Shown here: positions 1 to 11,844 of the stretch, in pieces
How the letters are laid out: every line of letters begins with the position of its first letter
Position numbering within the stretch: the stretch's first letter is position 1
NCBI GenBank assembly: GCA_002049455.2
Contig: KV918912.1
Coordinates: 1-64,000, forward strand
Direction of reading: 5' to 3'
Source of the DNA: Porphyra umbilicalis
Lineage: Eukaryota; Rhodophyta; Bangiophyceae; Bangiales; Bangiaceae
Length of the DNA stretch: 64,000 nucleotides
Position numbers and translations under genes: made by a program
Notes under the pieces: model-generated
What the model saw: the letters and a program-made list of their open reading frames with translations, nothing else
What the model was told of the DNA's origin: nothing
The model's database searches: none

Positions 1-714
1 ACCCCGTCGGCTTCAAGGGTAGAGACCACAACATCGTCGGCGGCTCCGCCCGCCAGCGTTTGTTGGTTTCTTTGCGATTTTGTGGCCACATAGGCACAGC
101 GTGTATCGCCACGACGTCGCCAAAGAGAGCTACTGGGAAGATGGGATAAACGCGCCTTAGATGCACCTGGCCATACAGACACGCATCCACGTTGCGCATT
201 TCTTTACCCACCATGATTGATGATCAACTAGAAACTAGCTGCTCATCTTATGGGCGGTGCTCACTTGGTTGATGTACTCCAGGGAGCGCGACGCCTATGG
301 AGAGATCAGTGGCGTCAAGGGACACAGCCGATCACGCGACAACACCTTGCACGTCGAACAGACCTGCCCGCGAGAACTGCCTCCCTCAACGCCGCACACT
401 TGCATCAGCTGGTCTATGTCCACCTCGCACTCGGCCGTCAGCCAAGATTGGCCGACGGGCCGGCCTCCACGCTCTGAACATTCAAACGGGACTCGTGACC
501 CTTGGCACGCCCGCCAGTGGGAGACCAGCCAGAATGGCAGATGGGCCCGGCTCCACGATGTTGGGGGCCAGAAAAAGCGATGGAGGGCTCATTGCTGTCA
601 TGTGCTGCCTCGTGTGTCAGAGCAGCCCGTGTCTGATGAGGCCATTCCCAAAAAAGGTGAAGGATTCCGACGGCACCAACCCGCGTGAGTCGTGACCTGC
701 CTCCACGAAGTCCA
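1..714. other. Unassigned sequence
   Basis: No recognisable gene or element. Short overlapping open frames occur on both strands around 250-730, but none resembles a known family and all overlap each other, which is what GC-rich non-coding DNA gives. No inverted or tandem repeat is obvious. Confidence 0.4.
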
Positions 715-789
715 TGAGCCGGTGACAAGTGGGGTATCTATTGAAGGGGCCTTTCTAAAAAGAGACTCTCTGGCGATCTCTCATTGGTC
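715..789 (+). repeat. Dispersed repeat R1 block b, copy 1
   Basis: About 75 bp matching 27307-27381 in the same orientation. Shared words include GAGCCGG, GACAAGTGG, ATCTATTGA and CTCTCATTGG. In both places the block lies upstream of the second shared block (1986-2054 here, 27721-27788 there), so the two form one dispersed repeat; about 1 kb more DNA separates them here. Class unknown, no coding capacity seen. Confidence 0.6.
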
Positions 790-1178
790 CACCAGATCAC
801 CGACAAAGTGGGCAGAGCCTCCTAGATCCTCGCGCCAATGAGGGCACGGAGCCGTGGGAACTATTGAGGCAACAGTCTTCTGGCCTGCGCGATAGTGCCC
901 ACGACGTAGGAACGCAAGCGACATTCTGGAGCCATGTCTGCAACGGACCTGCCACGAACGCCGAAGTCGGAAGCGGCGTCGGCAGGGTTGTAAGATTTAA
1001 ACCAAATCTTCATTGATGGTTTCTTCTCTCCATTATTATTAATAATTATCGTTCATGGTTACAGAAACCATCAGCCCGTCTTTTTCTGATCGTACTTGAT
1101 GGACGACCTGAATCATGTCTCTTCTAACAGCCTTTTATTTCTTCTTCAGTACGTTTCTCGCGCCCCTCCACACGATAC

Positions 1179-1694
1179 CTATGGGGGTGGGCCGCCGCCT
1201 CCACCGCGCGGCTCATGCTCGCCGTCATTCGGGGCGACGGGGGGGACAGCTGGCGCGCCGGCCGCCGCCGCCTTTGGGACGGGGGGGGGGCGGAGTGGGG
1301 GATGGTTGTGGGCCGACCGCGATCGCCACACGGACACCCTCACCAGGGTTGGGGTGTGTGAGGCGTTGCCCTCGTAATTGCAGGGGGGAGGAGAAATGTC
1401 GACCAGCTTGCGAAGAGATGGCATGCATGTGAGCGGGAACGCGGCGGCGACGACCACCAAACCGACACACACCGTCACGACGGCGATAGCGGCGGCCGCC
1501 GCCACGCGGCGTGCGGCTGGGCAGGAGTGTAGCATGGCATATATCAGTACTCCTCCCACCTGCACGGCGGCGGTCGGGTGCGCACATGCCGGTGGTGCAG
1601 TAGGGGCATTGAGCAGTTGAGCTCCGGAAACAAAGACCGACAGAGGCGGTGTTAGCGAGTCCAGGATCCGCTTGTTCCACTTGCGGCATGACAA
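1179..1694 (-). CDS. Hypothetical single-TM exon, tentative
   Basis: Open frame of 171 codons that I do not recognise. The translation has a hydrophobic Ala/Val-rich stretch at about residues 64-86 that would make one membrane segment. A Cys/Asn segment follows (SPPPCNYEGNAS), then a Pro/Ala/Gly-rich tail. No ATG opens the frame; the first internal Met is near residue 54, so if real this is an exon or a shorter protein. An overlapping minus frame (1225-1737) is also open, so the call is weak. It sits in the ~1 kb that separates the two R1 blocks here but not at 27 kb, so it may belong to inserted DNA. Confidence 0.2.
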   Translation of the reverse strand: MSCRKWNKRILDSLTPPLSVFVSGAQLLNAPTAPPACAHPTAAVQVGGVLIYAMLHSCPAARRVAAAAAIAVVTVCVGLVVVAAAFPLTCMPSLRKLVDISPPPCNYEGNASHTPTLVRVSVWRSRSAHNHPPLRPPPVPKAAAAGAPAVPPVAPNDGEHEPRGGGGGPPP

Positions 1695-1985
1695 GTATGC
1701 TTTTCAAATTGAATGCAAACAAGTGGCCCACCGACAATCATTATCAGCGTGTGCTGGCATGATTTCTATAATTTTGCGATAATTATGACGATTTTTATCG
1801 CAGGATGATTATCGACCCACATCCCTGGGCGTCGGCTGTCCCCGAAACTTTGTTTCAGAATTCTCAAGTCCCTCAAGAGAGGGTCCCCCGGGACCGCTGG
1901 GCGTCTACTGGAATCGTGGATTTGTCACGTTTAAGGGAGTTTCGAGAGCGCCTGTTCAAAGTCTAGAGCGTTGCATCGCAAAAGA

Positions 1986-2054
1986 GGCACATGTGAGATG
2001 TCGAGGGCACTATTGATCCCGCCGGAGTGCTGGTCTTTTTGTTGAACGACTGTA
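1986..2054 (+). repeat. Dispersed repeat R1 block a, copy 1
   Basis: About 70 bp closely matching 27721-27788 (+) and 12901-12954 (-). The conserved core reads like ATGTCGAGGG, CACTATTGAT, GGAGTGCTGG, GAACGACTGT. Three copies in 64 kb mark a family; no terminal repeats recognised. Confidence 0.65.
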
Positions 2055-2079
2055 CCACTATATGTGTTTCGCTGATACG

Positions 2080-5000
2080 GTACCCTGCTTGACAATTGAG
2101 CACAAATCGATCGCTTCGGTGCGGGGCCCACCGCAATTGATGGCGCTTGAAGAGATGATTCACTCCTGATCTGTGATCAAGTTATCTGTTGCCGCAAGTC
2201 TGTCAGAATTTGCCTGCGTACCCCCCCAGAAATACCTGGTGAAGAGCGGGCCACAAGCCTTAACACGCCTTTTCGTGTCTCATTGACGATGTTCCGTGAC
2301 ACGGGTGACGCAACTGTGGATAACAGCGAATCGGATTGATCTCGCAGGCTACTTCACAACTGTTGCCGATCATTCATTGGAGCAGGCGATCTTGCTCAAT
2401 TGTTGGTCGGTCGTGCTGGCCTCGTCATGCCTCAGCACACAGGACGCGGTGCGTGGTGGAAGAAAGAGTGAGCAGAGGGCGGGGGTGGGTGGTCGTGGTG
2501 CGGTGGTGGCGAGGTGTTGAGAGACAGATGAGTCGTGGCCGTCCAGCGACATTGCCACCGGTTTCAAAGGGCGAGAAGACCCTCCCAGACGGCCCTCAGG
2601 CACGACCAGGTGCCCACCTGTGGTCCAAGTGGCTGCCGTCCCGGGCACAGAGAGAAGGCGTTGAAGGAGGACACTTGCAGCAACGAGTGGACGGGACGGC
2701 GAGAAAGCCTCTGCTCGCGAATGAGTGCCGGCCGGGAGGAGGGCCCGCTATCACCGAGCCGGATCAACAGTTTGTGGTCCCGACCGCGGTCGATCAGCCG
2801 GATCTGCAATGTTACGGGCACTTGGCGCAAACAGCACGGCCTCAACCCTCACCACCCCGACCGTCTCCGTTTATTTTCGAGCATACGAGGGCCCTTAACA
2901 GAAACAGATGTGCCTATTTCTGGGTTTTCGGATGGTGTGTTTTCTTCCCCTCCGCTCTCGTATTATTGTAGCATCGCCGAAGGAGAGAGAAAAAGCGGAA
3001 AAATGACGGGCAGATGAGCTGGAATCGACGACTCGGGTGATCCAGCTTTGAGACGCTGAACAAGAAATTGCGTCAGGGACACAATACAGGCTCTCTCCTC
3101 TCCCTACGACCCCTCCGACGCGAACGGAGCCGCGGTCCCACATCATGTACAGAGGAAGAGTGTCCCACTCGCCTCCAGCAGAGAAGGCCTAACGAATACG
3201 CGCTCACAGTACCCTCAACGATAGGGACGGCCTTACACGGCCGACGCACCCGGCGCCACACGACTCGCGTACGCCTGCGGCGTCCGCCACTTACTCGCGC
3301 CCCCCCCAGTAAGGTAGCGCGGCACGCCCCCTCCGTGCGGGCCAATATCCCGTTCCCAACAGGCTGGGACGACTGACCCCAGAGAAGGGAAAAATGTGGC
3401 GGCATGGCCTCACGTCGGCCATCAGATCGTGACAGCTGATGAGGACCATTGAAATGGATGATCCACAGGCGGACACGCCCTTCTACGCGGTTCGGGCCCG
3501 ATTCTCGCCTCAGTCAGGTGATGATTCATGCTTACCAAGATTAGCTACAGTACGCAATGTTCGGTCGATCACGAGACGCACTGGACGTAGTCGACTAATG
3601 GACAAGATGACCCGCTTTTGTTCACGGGAGTACCACCCTTCGATCCTCGGAGTGACGAGCGTACTCTTGTATCTGTCTTTCCGGTGTGTGGATTTGAATC
3701 TTTTATGCCTTAGGCATCGTACCTCTGCCTCCAGGATCTTGTTGGAAAGTTTTGATTGGGTCTTGTGCACGCCCCACTAAGGGGCGCAGCCCTTGTTTGG
3801 CTTGTGTCTTGGCCCAACTACCAGGGTCCCCCGGAGGGTTGGGGGACGGTGAACAGTGAGTGTATCTCAGCGGGACAGCAGGGCGGTCACGACTCTCCCG
3901 AGGGAGGCAAGTAGACATTGGGCCTCACAACGCTGTACGGTGCTTGTGGCTTTTCTTTTCCACCCGTACCAGTTGTGTGTGCGCGTCTTGACTCCTATTT
4001 CCAGGATCTTTGACGAGACTACCAGGCCCACGGCTGAATCGACCACCCCGAGTGGGGCCAGTCTGACTGTGGTGCCATGACCTCAAAACAGCAGGGCTAT
4101 CGCCGCCCGTATTGCCGTTGATGCACGAAGTTGGTGCAAGTTTGCCCTGCTTCGGGCCGCGATGCCATGCAAAGAAATTACATTCATTTGCACGTATTGA
4201 TCATGTCGTGATTTCTTCCACAGTACGACCTATGCCAACGCACGTGACATATGGACGTAGAACCTGGAAGAACTCCCGATGGCGTGCCGGAGTCTCACAC
4301 GTCTTGATGCGAAAAGCGGCTGGCATATGTCCGAAACGCCGCTTTCCCTAACACAGCATCCGAAAACCGTGAGTGGTCCTCAGGGGATGAGGCTCAAGTT
4401 CTCGGCCAGTGAGCGTACTCTGACCTACCGTATAGATTGCTCACGCGTGAGAAGGGTTGTTGCCATGGAGTTTGCCTTCATCTGCGCCATGGTCACTTTG
4501 TCACCACAGTAGGAGACGCCGTTCATGCCCAGAGGGGCTGCTTTTACCCTCGTTCGTACAACGACTGCGTCCGTATCTCTTTCCATGATCTACAAGCGAA
4601 GTACGGACGCGATTCTCATCGAGCTGTGCGCATGCTCCTTGGCCCTTTTTGTGACCTCGTTGAGGTTTTGCGGCCGCGCCTTTCTCGGCTCGACCTGCCA
4701 CCTAATGTGCGGGCCGCAACTGCGCTTCGCCATTAGGCGGCGATAGCTACATTGACATCATCGCCGCCCAAGGAGTTCACTCTGCTACAGTCTGCCGTGC
4801 GTTGAGGGATGCGAAAGATAAGGTAAATTCTTCCACGAGACGCCGCTCGCACGACAGCGCTCCAACAACGCGTTCTTGCTGCCAGAAATTGGCAGGCCTC
4901 GGCGCCGCAGCTCGTTCATGACTTGATTAACAGTGAATCGAGAGGCCATGCAGAAACAGATGGGAGTTTGGCACAGCAATGATTGGGATGGTAATTCGGT

Positions 5001-8000
5001 TAGGTGCTCAGTGCGGGAAGCGATGTGATGACGCGGTGCGGTCCGTTTCACATGATGGCGAATGTTGCATCGTCCGACCGGGCAACCGAACAGACGCCTG
5101 TACAGACTTCTTCATGTAATTGGTTGACCAAATGTGCGCAGAATCGGACTTGTACAACGTTATGTGACGCTTTGAAATACGCGAGAGGCTCGGGTATGTC
5201 ATAACCTTAAATGACGACTGATCCGACGTCGACCAATCAGGTGGCGTCATCTTTGCGCGAACCAGCGTGATGCGAGTCTGCAAACGGGCCTCAGAGTCCT
5301 CGGGCAGCATTGTATGGCCGAGCGGTGCCAGCCAATCAGCTGTCAATTTTCGTTTAAAAAATGCTAGCGATCCGCACAAGGCCTGGCGTCCAGACCAGCC
5401 TCAGACGCCAAGGCCGGTCTGCTGCTGTCCTCACCATTCTGGTCTGACAGTGATCTCACCTTAATGCACCAGGAGCGAGATCCCTCTTGAATGCGTAAAG
5501 TTGCATCTTTATAGTGACACACAAGCCTTGGACTTGGCCGTGTGAGCCTGATTTTCGTTGTCTCAGCCGTTGGAAAGGCCATCCGAACAGAACACTTGTG
5601 TCACCAGATCCCCGACCTGCCATTCCAAGTCGTAGGCTGCGGCTTTGACGGGGCACTTCACTGTGTCGCCCCCAAATTGCTTGAAAAGAAGCAAAGAAGC
5701 GTGAAGGCGCAGCCACTGACGGTGGATCGGCAACTCCTGGGACCGTCCTGAATCGCCTGATGCGTTTCCGGCACCTGCAAGGCCGTTGAGGCGTGGCCGC
5801 AGATGCGCTGGAAATGCTGGCGCAAGTCCCGGATACACTTGCGCAGCAGCAGTGTCAGATCAGGCGTCTGTGCCCACATCTGAGACGGCAAGCCGCGGCC
5901 ACAATCTGCCTATCTAGTGCAAGTGCTTCACGATGCGCGGCGGCGGTTGATTGGGCAATCCACGAAGGCACTGTCAACGAAGCAGTTGCGCATGGTCTCG
6001 AGTGCATTTGAGATTGCCACTCGACACTTTGTTCTCGGCGCAGATCAACTGCGGACCATGCACAACTTCTCCAGCTGTTGCGGCGACGCCGCGGCCCTGT
6101 ATTCGCCACTGCCGGCGTCTGACAGGTGCATGAATGAAGACATCAGCCGCTCCGCACCCAACCGCGGCCGATACTGCCTCTGCATTTGTGCAGCATGCCA
6201 TGCAATGGCGCTCGTGCAGCGGCAGCTGCTTCAGTCGGCCGCGAGCGACCTGAATGCAAAAGCCATGGCCACGCCAGTTCGAAGCGTCTGCCGAGGCCCT
6301 TGCGGCATGCGTCGAGCTGCCGCACGCCGTCAGCACAATGCCGGAGCGCGCCGCAGCGGCGCTAGTCGACCTCGACGCTCCACCGCAGGCCGATACACGC
6401 CGGGTTTTCGTGAGAGGATCTCTGGGACTCACCGCGGGGCTCTTTGTGCCTCACTCTTGGCCGCGCGATGTGTCACAGCAGGCTGACGCGATTGCTTGAG
6501 AGAATGCTCGGCCTTCAGTTGCTGAGCAGGCCAGCAGAGGGGATCGCTCATGCCTGCTAACGCACCATCGCCACATGGAGCTCTCCAACGACGATGGCAT
6601 AATCATTGCCACGGCAAGCCTTCCACAACAGCGAGGGCGACCTTTTTGGCACTTCACCGCCGCCGCTGTGGGCGCATGCCTGCAGCGCCCCCCCCCGTTA
6701 TGGTTTCCCAGTGTGCCTCCTTTTTTGTTTCCTTGCCGCGCCACTCCAAGTGTGAAGCTCTTTCCACTTGATTCAATCTCTCTGGCAGATGGAGATGCGC
6801 TTCCTCGGCGCGTAGTAAATGGGCTCTTCCTGTGGTTTCTGATGAAGTTTGGCCGCGTCGGGGGCCCTGGCGGTCTCCGACTGTTGGCCTCCATAGATGC
6901 TGATTTCATGGAAGCCTCCGTGCGCCGAGATGGTCGCCTGGTTTTGGAAGGTTCGTGACGCAATCAAGGATCGGCTGGTTTTCAGCAGGGATGAAGGTTT
7001 TTCCCGTGTGCACGGCTGGTACCTCGTCAGCAATCATTGTGACGGGTCTGCGGAAAACCGTCGAACAGATGTTTGACTCTGGCTGCTCAGGCGCAAAGCT
7101 GTGACGAAGGCGGCGATCGCTGTGATTGACACTTCGTCGGTCGCGAAGAATGAGGGGAGGTGGGATGCGCATGCGGGGAAAGGCCTCTTCCGTGCGGTAA
7201 CGGTTGCCATCTGGACGACGTACCTGCGCACTTGCGATGCTTCGTGGCATATCAAGCGCGTCGAGAATGGCCTGCGCAACCTGCTACCAATCAAGGTGAC
7301 CAAAACCTCTAGCGGCGGAAACGAAACACATCGGCGAACAACCTGCTTGCGCTTATGACGATGCGTCTGCCAGCTGATCCGATACAAGCAACCCGCCTTC
7401 TTCGTGGGCACGACTCGAGCCAATGGCAATAGGCCCACACCCCTCGGCGCTTTCGAAGCATAGTCCGCCGCTTTATCGACGCCCATCGCCCGAGTTGTCC
7501 CAGGGACGTTGGGGTGGAGCCAGAAGAGGAGGTTTTCAGTGGTTGTGATCTGTCTGTAGCAGAGGAGACGGACGCTGATGATGCAATGCGAGACGTGGAC
7601 GATGACAACGAAGACGAGAGGTCGGATGACAGGGCAGCCTACAGGTACGATTAATGTTGTGACTGCCAAGATGATGGCCTCGTTGCGGATCCCAGCAGTC
7701 TGGTCGACTCGAAGAGTCGACGTGGATCACATGGACTCCTGCATTGTGCTCATGGTTGTGACGCTCGGCGGCGTCGCGTTTCTTCTCGGGCGCGTCGTCG
7801 GCGACACAGAGGACGATCTCGGCGCCACGAATGGTACGCTCAGCAGCGGCGAGTGAGGTATCCACCGCCAATACTTGGTACTTGCGCAGGGTGAATCTGA
7901 TACCCGAGTTGCGGTGGCATGCGTGTTGGTGGTGGCGGCTGTCTTATGCCGCCCAACACATTGCCGGTGAGTGTAACACTAGCGCAGGTGGCCGACGATG

Positions 8001-8173
8001 CGGACTCGCGCATGGGCGAGGTGCATACGATGACGGCCCACATCAAACAGAACAACAGACCTTCGACAGGCACGCCGTCTGTCTCGCGAACGTGCGCATG
8101 GTGGCAACGATGCTGGTCATGCCGGTGTTACAGAAAGATGCAATGGCAGCAGAGGTGGTGACGGTCAGAAGCT
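2080..8173. other. Six kilobases without a supportable gene
   Basis: Many short frames on both strands (for example around 2336-2971, 5917-6486, 6575-6958 and 7034-7669), none with a recognisable domain, a good start and a frame clearly better than its competitors. The frame at 6575-6958 (127 codons) and the hydrophobic minus frame at 7034-7669 are the longest that might be exons. No tRNA-like, LTR or inverted-repeat structure seen. Best read as decayed intergenic DNA. Confidence 0.4.
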
Positions 8174-8309
8174 TACAGCCGTTCTCCCAAAAATCCCGCA
8201 CTCCAACTGTCGCGAAATAGTTCTAAATCGGCCTCTGCGGGGTCGTAGAGGCCGACTTTGCACTCTTTTGCAACTGTCGGAGTGCGGGATTTTTGGGAGA
8301 ACGGCTGTA
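8174..8309. mobile_element. Tc1/mariner-type MITE with TA duplication
   Basis: A 132-bp unit (8176-8307) has 29-bp perfect terminal inverted repeats at 8176-8204 and 8279-8307, starting CAGCCGTTCTCCC. It is flanked by TA on both sides (8174-8175 and 8308-8309), the Tc1/mariner target. Imperfect complementarity continues inward (AACTGTCGCGAAA against its partner, then a GGCCTCT/AGAGGCC pair), so nearly the whole unit can fold into one hairpin. There is no coding capacity, so it must have been moved by a transposase in trans. I did not find these termini beside either Tc1-like transposase gene in the window. Confidence 0.85.
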
Positions 8310-9090
8310 TGAATATGCCGTTTCTGTGACCACTCAGTCCCGTTCCAAAGTTTTTCAGCGCTTGCGGCGCCGATGTGATGGGCGTGGAAAGCGCGGCGGG
8401 AGACCCACCCGCGTACAATGTCAGAGAAAAAACCTCAATTTTACTGCATGCTCAATTATCTCGCAACGGTTCTGGAAGTATCAGCTTCGCCACCTCTTAG
8501 GTTCTCATGTACACTTCGACCAACGTTCACAGCTCGCTGCTTACTGCCACTGCAGTCCTCCCATACGTGTCTCGTCCACGTCATTTCTGTTCCCCGCCCA
8601 CCCGCCGGTGTGTCCCGACGTGCAGCACAGCTGCAAGGCTACCCATCCGCTGCACGGACAGCATTTCTCATCTCTACTACGAGCCACGCCACGCACCACA
8701 TACCACACATGAGTACACGAATCCGACCATGCACACTCCTTTAAGCTCTTTTACGTGATGCAGGCCATGAGAAGGGGCACCGCCGAGAGATACGATTGCG
8801 AGTCGCACCCACTTCCCACCAAAATCAGGAGTGCAGCTTGGCCAAATCAGGCATCGTCGTTGGTGCCGTTGAAGAAGTAGAAGAGCCGCTCACACTGTTG
8901 TGGTCAAACAAGAGGAGGGCTATCTGTGACTGCGACTCTGCTACCCTGTCACCGAAGCGAGAAGGAGGAGGCACACAAGCCACACTCCGGTCCCGGGAAG
9001 GCGAAGCGGGGGCGTGAACAAGCAAAAAAGCAAGCGGGGGCACAAATAGGGCATGTCAAAGGTTGGTGGGTGTCGTGGACGTAGGAGAGG
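8310..9090. other. Unassigned spacer
   Basis: Overlapping short frames at 8293-8760 and 8796-9043 show no recognisable domain. Nothing else seen. Confidence 0.4.
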
Positions 9091-9529
9091 TGAGAGCACA
9101 CCCAACAACGTCGGTTGCGAACCGCTTTTGCGTATTATTCGTTAAACGTGGCATATTTGCCAGTTATGGGCAGAGGTATGGGAAAACCGGTCATCCCACC
9201 AACGTCGCGAACCAGATCTGCGAACCGAGCTACTGGTGGGCCAGATATAAGTCCAACCGGATAATATGGCGCTGGTTCGCAGGAGGTTCGCATTTTTCCA
9301 TCGGCCGACCATACCACTGGCGTTTGGGCAGACGTTTGTGCATTTCCGAACGTTTTGCGAACCGAATCTGTCTACACTTGCGACTAAACGGGGGTCAAAC
9401 ACCCAAATCGGGACGATCGCAGACAAACACACGTTGCGTTGACGATCGCACAGGCGTCTCGAGATCTGATATTCATGAGCATGCCGTCGCGAGTGGCCGC
9501 AGATTCCGTTCGAGGCGCAGGCGGCGCTC

Positions 9530-9960
9530 ATTGCCAGGCCCTGTGGGGGGGGGGGCCGGCGGGACACCGTTTTTTCCTGGTGGACATCCGCCGCCACTCG
9601 CGATTCTGGGTCGGCCCCCCCACGGCTGAACGGTTTGATTAGGGGGGGGGGCCTCCTAAAGGCACTGTCCCATGGGTTGGCGCGCAGCCCCAATGCGGTC
9701 GTGCAGCGGAATTCTTTGGCGGGGTGGCCCCCAGTTGACGCGCTTCTGGTGCCACCAACCTGCGCTGGGAGCCAATCGGGGGGGGGTTCCGCGCAGCGCA
9801 ACATTGTGTGGCCGGCATGTGACTGTCCGCGCGCAGCCGCACCGGCGGGAATGGGCCGTGCATGGGGGTTTCAGGCAGCGCCGCGCAGCCCACATTATTG
9901 GTCACGCGGCCGCCCTGGACCTGCCAATTGCGCTTTCTGTGGGGGGGGGGGCGCGGAGCG
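9530..9960 (-). repeat. Diverged G-tract minisatellite units
   Basis: Four runs of 9-10 G (near 9545, 9643, 9780 and 9942) are spaced about 100-160 bp apart. The last is preceded by CTGCCAATTGCGCTTTCTGT and followed by GCGCGGAGCG, matching in reverse complement the unit of the 13.6-14.26 kb array (CTGGCAATTTGGGTTCC, G-run, GCGCGACGAGCG). The array family is therefore shared between the Harbinger element and the neighbouring R1 repeat. The G-runs could form quadruplexes; that is inference. Confidence 0.55.
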
Positions 9961-10194
9961 ACAGATCGACGCGGTGGGCCCGCCACCAGCGGCGCGTCGA
10001 TCACACCGTCGTCGTCGGGGGGAGCGCGATTGCGGCACCGCCGTCGTCGGCGTCGTCCATCCCGTTTCCCCGTTCTGCCCGTCTCCTTCGCCGGCGCAGC
10101 GGCCGTGAGCGGCCGTGAGCGGCCGTATTGACGGCCGCATTTGCGGCCGCTTCTGCGGCCGCTCTAGCTCTCCTGACGTCGGCTGCACTTGTGG

Positions 10195-10818
10195 ATGGAG
10201 ATGGACGCGTCCACTGATGATGGGTCTGGGTCGTCGAGCGATGACGGCCGCGGGCAGTCGGAGGGCTCCGCGGACGAGCTGCTTGCGGCTGTCATCGGAG
10301 CGCGATCTCTGTTCCTGACGCGCCGCCATCGCAGGAATGCGGCGCAGGGAGCGCACAGACGGCGTTTTGTCGGGTCTGTGGCCGGGCGGCGTGCCAACCG
10401 GCCACGTGATTTCGACCAGGGTATGCGCGGCATCATGCGGGATTATTTTGGTGTGGATGGGCAGCCGCCTGTGTATGGAGAAGAGACGTTTGAGCGTCGC
10501 TTCCGTGTGCCACGGTCTCTGTTTATGAGCGTTTACGAGGCCATTTGCGACAGGCCGTGTGGGCGGCAGAGCATCAATGCGACGAGGCGGCCACGAGCTC
10601 AGGGTCTGCAGAAGCTGGTGGCCGCTTTCTGTGTGGCCGCGTACGGGGGGTCGTTTAATCGCGCGGATGAGTATGTTCGGCTGTCCAATTTCACAACTGA
10701 CGTGGCGACAAAGAAGCTGGTTGAGTTTATCGCTGAGGAGGGGGAACCTGTGTACCGACGGCCTCCTATCGAGGAGGAGATCTCTTCGCGAACACCTGGC
10801 AGCCCATATTTCCGCTGA
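10195..10818 (+). CDS. PIF/Harbinger transposase, N-terminal part only
   Basis: ATG at 10195; 207 codons. After an acidic, Ser/Asp-rich N-terminus come the features of the plant/oomycete Harbinger transposase family: the FERRFRVPRSLFMSVYEAIC segment, the LQKLVAAFCVAAYG helix, a DEYVRLSNFTTDVATKKLVE segment, and a terminal EPVYRRPP, which in the family sits just before the DDE nuclease. The nuclease motifs (the GSLDC-type first Asp and later DDE boxes) are absent here and in the rest of the element. The frame instead closes after SSRTPGSPYFR where the NotI-rich block begins. The product would be a binding/structural half without catalysis. A 327-codon antisense frame over the same DNA is a shadow. 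Confidence 0.75.
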   Translation: MEMDASTDDGSGSSSDDGRGQSEGSADELLAAVIGARSLFLTRRHRRNAAQGAHRRRFVGSVAGRRANRPRDFDQGMRGIMRDYFGVDGQPPVYGEETFERRFRVPRSLFMSVYEAICDRPCGRQSINATRRPRAQGLQKLVAAFCVAAYGGSFNRADEYVRLSNFTTDVATKKLVEFIAEEGEPVYRRPPIEEEISSRTPGSPYFR

Positions 10819-11640
10819 TCGCGGGTCCCTTGCGGAGCCGTATGTGTAGTCTTCAACGGTTGTTTTTTTCGCCGTCATGGCATTTTTTTCTCACATTTTT
10901 GCACGTTGGCCGCGGCCGCCACGTCGACTTGGGATAGTTAAGACTCATAGGCGGCTTCCACTTCTCTGGAAAGACAGGCGAGGCCACCGCTCTGTCTGGC
11001 GTGGGCGGATGTCCGCGAGCTTCGTATAAAATCATGCTGCAATGTAACTGCTGCATAAGTGAAGGGATCGTGCCGTGCTGGCTTCTCGGACAGAGTCGGT
11101 GAGTCGGACAGAGTCAGAGAGTAGGAAAAAAAAAACCGGCAAAGGGAAAAAAAAACGTGTATTATTGTGGTACACTAGCCGAACACTCAACGCGCAGAGA
11201 GGACTCCGTCTCGCCAATTAAAAGAGTCACAACTCAAGGCAAGTCACCATCCGCGACATCGCTGCCACTAGTGCCACAGGAAGCGTCCCACTGGTCGTCG
11301 CCCGAAGCGCCAGCGGCCGCATTCTGCGGCCGCGGCGTCACGAAGCGACTTGGACCTGGGACGGAGTCCCCGCCCGCTGTGAAGGGGCATGCTTGGTCTG
11401 CAGCGAGTTCAAGCCGCGCGCCTTCCTCCGCTTGACAGATTAAACACCAGCCGAAGCCGCAGCGCGGCGGGCAACGGCCGCGCCGGCGACCGCAGCTCGT
11501 GATGCGCAGGCACACGGCGACGCATGGGAGCCGCCACTGGGAAAAGGTGCAGACGGAATCCATGCGGCCGCACTCGCGGCCGCGCCGGACGCCGGGGACT
11601 CGACCGTACGGCCCGTGGTCGACGCCAACGCGGCCGCTTC
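10780..11640. repeat. Internal block shared with 56.62-57.49 kb
   Basis: Colinear homology to 56620-57490. Shared landmarks include TGATCGCGGGTCCC/TTAATCGCGGGTCCC, a T-run followed by CATCATGGCATT-like sequence, GATCGTGCCGTGCT, TCTCGGACAGA, an A10-run followed by CCGGCAAAGGG, the CGCGGCGTCA-GAAGCG motif and CGCGGCGGGCAACGGCCGCG. In this copy it follows the truncated transposase; in the other it follows a Pro/Ala repeat, so the left flank is not shared. The block probably covers non-coding DNA plus the 3' part of a second ORF on the minus strand. Confidence 0.8.
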
Positions 11641-11844
11641 GCGGCCGTTCACAGTCATGACGCCGGGCGTAGCGGGCGGTCCGCCAGACCCAGGAGACGC
11701 GGCCGCACCGGCACATGCAGAAGCCGCACATGCGGGCGATGCGGCCGCACCTGGAGCCCCACCTGCGGCCGCAGCCGCCGTCGCCTCAGCGGCCGCATTA
11801 GCGGCCGCAGAGGTGCCCAATACAGACAGCGCCGCTGTTGTCAA
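11234..11844 (-). CDS. Possible second ORF of the Harbinger element (minus)
   Basis: No recognised family. Two minus frames (11440-11844, Ala-rich; 11234-11731) carry segments conserved at 57150-57540. First comes an Ala-rich linker ending AVARRAAASAGV, then a basic VKRRK-x3-G-x-N-x-LQ-x-K piece, then in the other frame PSRFVTPRPQN, an acidic stretch and CGTSG near the C-terminus. Conservation of these words in a second locus suggests real coding, split by an intron or a frameshift between the basic and PSRF pieces. PIF/Harbinger elements usually carry a Myb-like second protein; no Myb-type Trp pattern is visible, so function is left open. Confidence 0.35.

Noticed and set aside
9895-10878. 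327-codon minus frame antisense to the Harbinger transposase part
   Set aside because: The plus strand carries the recognisable transposase motifs; the antisense frame is Arg/Pro-rich without domains and is a by-product of high GC.
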